Source of the DNA: Eutreptiella sp. 'Long Island Sound 2002'
Taxonomy: Eukaryota > Euglenozoa > Euglenophyceae > Eutreptiales > Eutreptiaceae
Assembly: GCA_964036045.1 (NCBI GenBank)
Contig: OZ038385.1
Span: 21,775,813-21,839,812 of the forward strand
Length of the DNA: 64,000 nucleotides
Direction: 5' to 3'
Part shown: piece after piece, positions 58,501-64,000 of the stretch
How the letters are laid out: each line of letters starts with the position of its first letter
Position numbering within the stretch: position 1 is the stretch's first letter
The notes under the pieces: generated by a model
Database searches by the model: none
Told to the model about the DNA's origin: nothing
Seen by the model: the letters and a program-made list of their open reading frames with translations, nothing else
Made by a program: the position numbers and the translations under genes

Positions 58501-59275
58501 GAGACAAATGCATGATTGCATGGTAGGTTCTGGATGAAACACAGCCTGCAGATGTGTTATTGTGTGCAAAGGCAATGGACATTGTCAGGGGTGCAGAAGT
58601 AAATGTGTGATGTGTACCTGTACAATGGGTTTGCAGTCAATATGGGTGGCAGGGTGCGTGTCATCTGGATCCTGCTCTGTAATGACACGTTTGTTTGTTT
58701 TAGTACTGTGAAATAAACCAGCATGAAAAGCACTGTACAGATTTTATTACATGCAAAGGCAACTGGACAGGCATGCACCACACATTACCTTGGCAACTTC
58801 ACAATGCATCGAGGCACGTGCTTCCATGTGTGTTGTAGTGAGCAGTGCAGCATGTATGACACAGAAGCGGGGTGGGTGCCATTGGTGGGAGACACGAATG
58901 CTGCTGAAGGCGGTATGTGCATGGGATGATATTCACATCTCGGTTCAGACTCTGATCGCCATTGTGATTACTGCTTGGATTCTGAGCACGCACAGTTGAT
59001 TTATATAGTTGCAGATTGTGTGCGTGAGACAAATGCATGATTGCATGGTAGGTTCTGGATGAAACACAGCCTGCATATGTGTTATTGTGTGCAAAGGCAA
59101 TGGACATTGTCAGGGGTGCAGAAGTAAAGGTGTGATGTGTACCTGTACAATGGGTTTGCAGTCAATATGGGTGGCAGGGTGCGTGTCATCTGGATCCTGC
59201 TCTGCAATGACACGTTTGTTTGTTTTGGTACTGTGAAATAAACCAGCATGAAAAGCAGTGTAACGATTTTATTAC

Positions 59276-62200
59276 ATGCAAAGGCAACTGGACAGGCATG
59301 CATCACACATTACCTTGGCAGCTTCACAATGTGCCAAACCAAATGCTTTCATGTGTGTTGTAGTGAGCAGTGCAGCATGTATGACACAGAAGCGGGGTAG
59401 GTGCTATTTGTGGGAAACACGAATGCTGCTGAAGGCGGTATGTGCATGGGATGATATTCACATCTCGGTTCAGACTCTGATCGCCATTGTGATTACTGCT
59501 TGGATTCTGAGCACGCACAGTTGATTTATATAGTTGCAGATTGTGTGCGTGAGACAAATGCATGATTGCATGGTAGGTTCTGGATGAAACACAGCCTGCA
59601 GATGTGTTATTGTGTGCAAAGGCAATGGACATTGTCAGGGGTGCAGAAGTAAAGGTGTGATGTGTACCTGTACAATGGGTTTGCAGTCAATATGGGTGGC
59701 AGGGTGCGTGTCATGTGGATCCTGTTCTGCAATGACACGTTTGTTTGTTTTAGTACTGTGAAATAAACCAGCATGAAAAGCACTGTACAGATTTTATTAC
59801 ATGCAAAGGCAACTGGACAGGCATGCACCACACATTACCTTGGCAACTTCACAATGCATGGAACCAAATGCTTCCATGTGTGTTGTAGTGAGCAGTGCAG
59901 CATGTATGACACAGAAGCGGGGTGGGTGCCATTGGTGGGAGACACGAATGCTGCTGAAGGCGGTATGTGCATGGGATGATATTCACATCTCGGTTCAGAC
60001 TCTGATCGCCATTGTGATTACTGCTTGGATTCTGAGCACGCACAGTTGATTTATATAGTTGCAGATTGTGTGCGTGAGACAAATGCATGATTGCATGGTA
60101 GGTTCTGGATGAAACACAGCCTGCATATGTGTTATTGTGTGCAAAGGCAATGGACATTGTCAGGGGTGCAGAAGTAAATGTGTGATGTGTACCTGTACAA
60201 TGGGTTTGCAGTCAATATGGGTGGCAGGGTGCGTGTCATCTGGATCGTGCTCTGCAATGACACGTTTGTTTGTTTTAGTACTGTGAAATAAACCAGCATG
60301 AAAAGCACTGTACAGATTTCATTACATGCAAAGGCAACTGGACAGGCATGCATCACACATTACCTTGGCAACTTCACAATGTGCCAAACCAAATGCTTCC
60401 ATGTGTGTTGTAGTGAGCAGTGCAGCATGTATGACACAGAAGCGGGGTAGGTGCTATTTGTGGGAAACACGAATGCTGCTCCAGGCGGTATGTGCATGGG
60501 ATGATATTCACATCTCGGTTCAGACTCTGATCGCCATTGTGATTACTGCTTGGATTCTGAGCACGCACAGTTGATTTATATAGTTGCAGATTGTGTGCGT
60601 GAGACAAATGCATGATTGCATGGTAGGTTCTGGATGAAACACAGCCTGCAGATGTGTAATTTTGTGCAAAGGCAATGGACATTGTCAGGGGTGCAGAAGT
60701 AAATGTGTGATGTGTACCTGTGCAATGGGTTTGCAGTCAATATGGGTGGCAGGGTGCGTGTCATCTGGATCCTGCTCTGCAATGACACGTTTGTTTGTTT
60801 TAGTACTGTGAAATAAACCAGCATGAAAAGCACTGTACAGATTGCATTACATGCAAAGGCAACTGGACAGGCATGCACCACACATTACCTTGGCAACTTC
60901 ACAATGTGCCAAACCAAATGCTTCCATGTGTGTTGTAGTGAGCAGTGCAGCATGTATGACACAGAAGCGGGGTGGGTGCCATTGGTGGGAGACACGAATG
61001 CTGCTGAAGGCGGTATGTGCATGGGATGATATTCACATCTCGGTTCAGACTCTGATCGCCATTGTGATTACTGCTTGGATTCTGAGCACGCACAGTTGAT
61101 TTATATAGTTGCAGATTGTGTGCGTGAGACAAATGCATGATTGCATGGTAGATTCTGGATGAAACACAGCCTGCAGATGTGTTATTGTGTGCAAAGGCAA
61201 TGGACATTGTCAGGGGTGCAGAAATAAATGTGTGATGTGTACCTGTACAATGGGTTTGCAGTCAATATGGGTGGCAGGGTGCGTGTCATCTGGATCGTGC
61301 TCTGCAATGACACGTCTGTTTGTTTTAGTACTGTGAAATAAACCAGCATGAAAAGCACTGTACAGATTTTATTACATGCAAAGGCAACTGGACAGGCATG
61401 CATCACACATTACCTTGGCAACTTCACAATGTGCCAAACCAAATGCTTTCATGTGTGTTGTAGTGAGCAGTGCAGCATGTATGACACAGAAGCGGGGTAG
61501 GTGCTATTTGTGGGAAACACGAATGCTGCTCCAGGCGGTATGTGCATGGGATGATATTCACATCTCGGTTCAGACTCTGATCGCCATTGTGATTACTGCT
61601 TGGATTCTGAGCACGCACAGTTGATTTATATAGTTGCAGATTGTGTGCGTGAGACAAATGCATGATTGCATGGTAGGTTCTGGATGAAACACAGCCTGCA
61701 GATGTGTTATTTTGTGCAAAGGCAATGGACATTGTCAGGGGTGCAGAAGTAAATGTGTGATGTGTACCTGTGCAATGGGTTTGCAGTCAATATGGGTGGC
61801 AGGGTGCGTGTCATCTGGATCCTGCTCTGCAATGACACGTTTGTTTGTTTTAGTACTGTGAAATAAACCAGCATGAAAAGCACTGTACAGATTTTATTAC
61901 ATGCAAAGGCAACTGGACAGGCATGCACCACACATTACCTTGGCAACTTCACAATGTGCTGAACCACATGCTTCCATGTGTGTTGTAGTGAGCAGTGCAG
62001 CATGTATGACACAGAAGCGGGGTGGGTGCCATTGGTGGGAGACACGAATGCTGCTGAAGGCGGTATGTGCATGGGATGATATTCACATCTCGGTTCAGAC
62101 TCTGATCGCCATTGTGATTACTGCTTGGATTCTGAGCACGCACAGTTGATTTATATAGTTGCAGATTGTGTGCGTGAGACAAATGCATGATTGCATGGTA

Positions 62201-63000
62201 GGTTCTGGATGAAACACAGCCTGCAGATGTGTTATTGTGTGCAAAGGCAATGGACATTGTCAGGGGTGCAGAAGTAAATGTGTGATGTGTACCTGTACAA
62301 TGGGTTTGCAGTCAATATGGGTGGCAGGGTGCGTGTCATCTGGATCCTGCTCTGCAATGACACGTTTGTTTGTTTTAGTACTGTGAAATAAACCAGCATG
62401 AAAAGCACTGTGGAGATTTTATTACATGCAAAGGCAACTGGACAGGCATGCATCACACATTACCTTGGCAACTTCACAATGTGCCAAACCAAATGCTTCC
62501 ATGTGTGTTGTAGTGAGCAGTGTAGCATGTATGACACAGAAGCGGGGTAGGTGCTATTTGTGGGAAACACGAATGCTGCTCCAGGCGGTATGTGCATGGG
62601 ATGATATTCACATCTCGGTTCAGACTCTGATCGCCATTGTGATTACTGCTTGGATTCTGAGCACGCACAGTTGATTTATATAGTTGCAGATTGTGTGCGT
62701 GAGACAAATGCATGATTGCATGGTAGGTTCTGGATGAAACACAGCCTGCAGATGTGTTATTGTGTGCAAAGGCAATGGACATTGTCAGGGGTGCAGAAAT
62801 AAATGTGTGATGTGTACCTGTACAATGGGTTTGCAGTCAATATGGGTGGCAGGGTGCGTGTCATCTGGATCCTGCTCTGCAATGACACGTTTGTTTGTTT
62901 TAGTACTGTGAAATAAACCAGCATGAAAAGCACTGTACAGATTTTATTACATGCAAAGGCAACTGGACAGGCATGCACCACACATTACCTTGGCAACTTC
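59276..63000. repeat. Alternating dimer, 1,050-bp period
   Basis: Monomers with the variant gtaggtgctatttgtggg lie at about 59397, 60447, 61497 and 62547, each separated by a monomer with the common gtgggtgccattggtggg. This gives a strict A-B-A-B order. Confidence 0.85.
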
Positions 63001-64000
63001 ACAATGTGCCAAACCAAATGCTTCCATGTGTGTTGTAGTGAGCAGTGCAGCATGTATGACACAGAAGCGGGGTGGGTGCCATTGGTGGGAGACACGAATG
63101 CTGCTGAAGGCGGTATGTGCATGGGATGATATTCACATCTCGGTTCAGACTCTGATCGCCATTGTGATTACTGCTTGGATTCTGAGCACGCACAGTTGAT
63201 TTATATAGTTGCAGATTGTGTGCGTGAGACAAATGCATGATTGCATGGTAGGTTCTGGATGAAACACAGCCTGCAGATGTGTTATTGTGTGCAAAGGCAA
63301 TGGACATTGTCAGGGGTGCAGAAGTAAATGTGTGATGTGTACCTGTACAATGGGTTTGCAGTCAATATGGGTGGCAGGGTGCGTGTCATCTGGATCCTGC
63401 TCTGCAATGACACGTTTGTTTGTTTTGGTACTGTGAAATAAATCAGCATGAAAAGCAGTGTAGAGATTTTATTACATGCAAAGGCAACTGGACAGGCATG
63501 CATCACACATTACCTTGGCAACTTCACAATGTGCCAAACAAATGCTTCCATGTGTGTTGTAGTGAGCAGTGCAGCATGTATGACACAGAAGCGGGGTGGG
63601 TGCCATTGGAGGGAAACACCGATGCTGCTGAAGGCGGTATGTGCATGGGATGATATTCACATCTCGGTTCAGACTCTGATCGCCATTGTGATTACTGCTT
63701 GGATTCTGAGCACGCACAGTTGATTTATATAGTTGCAGATTGTGTGCGTGAGACAAAGGCATGATTGCATGGTAGGTTCTGGATGAAACACAGCCTGCAG
63801 ATGTGTTGTGTGCAAAGGCAATGGACATTGTCAGGGGTGCAGAAGTAAATGTGTGATGTGTACCTGTACAATGGGTTTGCAGTCAATATGGGTGGCAGGG
63901 TGCGTGTCATCTGGATCCTGCTCTGCAATGACACGTTTGTTTGTTTTAGTACTGTGAAATAAACCAGCATGAAAAGCACTGTACAGATTTTATTACATGC

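Larger units (their letters stand above)
52135..64000 (+). repeat. 525-bp tandem satellite array, right block
   Basis: About 22.6 further monomers of the same family in the same orientation, continuing past the window end. It includes a 519-bp variant (TGTGCG missing at about 58500) and, near the end, 1-bp and 3-bp deletions (63538, 63808). The variant set differs from the left block: gaagcggggtaggtgctatttg with gctgctccagg is common from 57.8 kb on. Confidence 0.95.

Noticed and set aside
11700-64000. Recurrent 60-106-codon open frames on both strands of each satellite monomer
   Set aside because: They overlap each other on opposite strands, have no recognisable domain, and are broken in amplified variants. 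Recent homogenisation explains why they recur.

Overview
This is eukaryotic nuclear DNA, almost certainly from a protist with a large, repeat-rich genome. It holds GT-AG introns, a spliced calpain-like gene, a long interspersed (non-LTR) retrotransposon and about 47 kb of a 525-bp tandem satellite. I see no bacterial operons, tRNA genes or CRISPR. A diverged piece of small-subunit (SSU) rRNA carried by the retrotransposon has spellings that remind me of euglenozoan SSU genes. That, and a calpain-like protein lacking its catalytic residues, make a euglenid-type host plausible but unproven.

Layout. (1) 1-3.8 kb: mostly unrecognised DNA with a possible retroelement scrap at 2151-2513. (2) 3.8-10.8 kb, + strand: six exons of a calpain-like cysteine-protease-fold gene (3817-3953, 5142-5291, 5964-6043, 9454-9584, 10620-10726, 10761-10809). 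All junctions are GT-AG, phases agree at every junction, and the joined 218 codons contain no stop. The Cys and His positions of the protease triad appear to be Arg and Gly. The 3.4-kb third intron hosts a decayed DNA transposon (about 6648-8897), and the fourth hosts a small inverted-repeat element and a microsatellite. (3) 11.0-46.5 kb: the 525-bp satellite, with a degenerate left edge, several generations of local higher-order repeats (2-, 3-, 4-, 6- and 7-mers) and a 145-bp micro-inversion copied into four monomers. (4) 46550-52134: a 5,585-bp LINE inserted in the satellite, bounded by a perfect 16-bp target-site duplication and ending in A12. Its first ~330 bp are a collinear, diverged copy of the 5' domain of SSU rRNA. 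It then encodes ORF1 (possible RRM, Lys-rich tail) and ORF2 (2A-like motif, APE endonuclease, start of the reverse transcriptase). The catalytic core of the reverse transcriptase is missing, so this copy is dead. (5) 52135-64000: the satellite resumes at the base where it was interrupted and runs off the window.

Most notable: the SSU-rRNA/LINE chimera; a slippery A AAA AAG heptamer abutting the ORF1 stop that would shift -1 into ORF2; the 2A-like motif ending NPGH; the propagated micro-inversion; and a calpain-like gene whose last visible exon runs into the satellite, so the array either lies inside an intron or truncates the gene.
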